A stretch of DNA of 64,000 nt from Forficula auricularia (lineage: Eukaryota; Arthropoda; Insecta; Dermaptera; Forficulidae): contig JALMQS010000061.1 of the NCBI GenBank assembly GCA_024734495.1, positions 6,439,321-6,503,320 on the forward strand, given 5' to 3'. Positions 63,031 through 64,000 of this stretch are shown here, in pieces. The notes below the pieces were generated by a model. That model searched no databases, was not told the DNA's origin, and worked only from the letters and a program-made list of their open reading frames with translations. A program made the translations under genes and the position numbers. Every line of letters begins with the position of its first letter. Within the stretch, counting starts at the first letter, position 1.

Positions 63031-64000
63031 TAAAATTAAATAGTTTAATATTTTGGAATTTCGAAAATGAAAAATTAATTTTAAAATAATTGGTGGATTA
63101 AGGGTGTATTGTATTGGGTTGCCCTTTCGAATTTTCCAACCTCTGCCAAAAAGTTATTTTTGTCAAAGGAAATAGTGACAAATAGACAAATATAAAATGA
63201 AAAATTTTATTTGATATTAATTCTTTTTTTTTTTTTATAAATTTTTATTAAAACCAATTATTTTACATTAATTAATGTATACATTGTATTTTTGCTTCGA
63301 TTCCGGAGATTACTTCTCCACCATCGAGTGTCCTTATTCATCTTTAGTCCTTGTTTTTAATAAGAGGAAAAATCTAATCAGATAAAAAAACCTCTTTTCC
63401 GATAATTATTTCAATTCCATTATTCCCCAATCAAGTCGATTGGTATCCTTCCCTCCCACCCCTTCCGATATTAATTCTACACCAATTCGTACTTTTAAAT
63501 TTGTAAGATATAATTTTATTTGTGTTTAATAAAAGGCTTACTTTTTCAGTGCAGTTTTTTAATTTTGAATGGTGTTTTTTTTTAGTTTATCCAAATATTT
63601 CGGAAATTTTTACAATATTCCTTCTTCAGTGGACCCTTTTGAGTAAATTTTGATTAGTTTTCGAGAGTGGAGAGAATTTTTACCAACTTTATAATTGATT
63701 TTTTGCCCTCGGTCAGCGACCTACTTTGATTTAAAAAAAAGTCGGTCAATAAAATTTGATTTTAAAGATAATATTTCCTTTGTTCCATCAGTGTGTTAAT
63801 TGACTTGTCTGTTAAAGCATCAAAAGAAATTGAAAAATTGTTATTGGTAGAGTTTTTTGAGGGCAGAAGTAAAAAATGACGAAATGAAATGTCCCTTTGG
63901 CCCTGTGTTTGAATTTTGAAGATTGAGCAAATACGGTGATTTTTTAACTTAATTTAATGTCTAACTATACTAACATTCTATTATTGTATTTGCTCAAAAA
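63031..64000. other. window end, no gene seen
   Basis: AT-rich, with a T-run at 63223-63236 that could be a retroelement tail. A stretch with TTTCGGAAATTTTTACAATA and CCTTCTTCAG recalls the GTTTCGGAGGA...CCTTCTTCA motif of the fold-back elements. No further ankyrin-gene exon was found. Confidence 0.4.

Noticed and set aside
1..64000. CRISPR array, operon, riboswitch or bacterial insertion sequence
   Set aside because: None seen. The repeats are transposon arms or tandem duplications, and the genes are spliced eukaryotic genes.

Overview
The window is nuclear DNA from an arthropod, most likely an insect. It is strongly AT-rich. Its genes are split by GT-AG introns, and the introns and spacers are packed with mariner, Tc1, hAT, Harbinger, Helitron, non-LTR and short inverted-repeat elements. 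Nothing bacterial or organellar is present. The species cannot be named from the sequence.

Layout. (1) 1-440: 3' end of a dead mariner element. (2) 648-5228 (+): catalytic half of a class I cyclic-nucleotide phosphodiesterase of the PDE5/6/11 type, whose 5' exons lie outside the window. (3) 5844-11393 (-): a complete sorting nexin 3 gene (four coding exons, 163 residues), tail to tail with the phosphodiesterase. (4) 13605-16551 (+): a complete four-exon gene that looks like BLOC-1 subunit 3, divergent from Snx3. (5) 19391-61285 (-): one very large gene with about 26 visible coding exons. It encodes ankyrin repeats, then a long disordered acidic and proline-rich region, then a long coiled coil. 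Its 5' end is outside the window. (6) 46578-53301 (+): a complete eight-exon gene nested antisense inside one intron of gene 5. Its N-terminus resembles the CFAP97/hemingway domain and its C-terminus is a cyclophilin fold with a decayed active site. (7) 61470-62640: a 5'-truncated non-LTR retrotransposon, followed by repeats to the window end.

Mobile DNA explains most non-exonic structure. I could define many element ends from target-site duplications: eight-base duplications for hAT and for a small family with CGAGGGGTGAACCGCGA ends, TTAA for a four-copy family, TAA for a Harbinger element carrying an MADF-type fragment, and TA for Tc1/mariner-type elements. Several elements are nested in one another.

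The least ordinary objects are: the CFAP97-like/cyclophilin fusion gene; a fold-back element with a tRNA-like Pol III promoter in its loop; two tRNA-like genes with enlarged D-arms; a 2.2-kb element with long inverted repeats enclosing a CpG-rich putative promoter and small spliced lysine-rich exons; and a Tc1 element whose 5' end was replaced by an inverted copy of its own 3' end. The host genes suggest ordinary cell functions (cyclic-nucleotide signalling, endosomal sorting, lysosome-related organelle biogenesis, possibly cilia or sperm). They do not form a pathway together.
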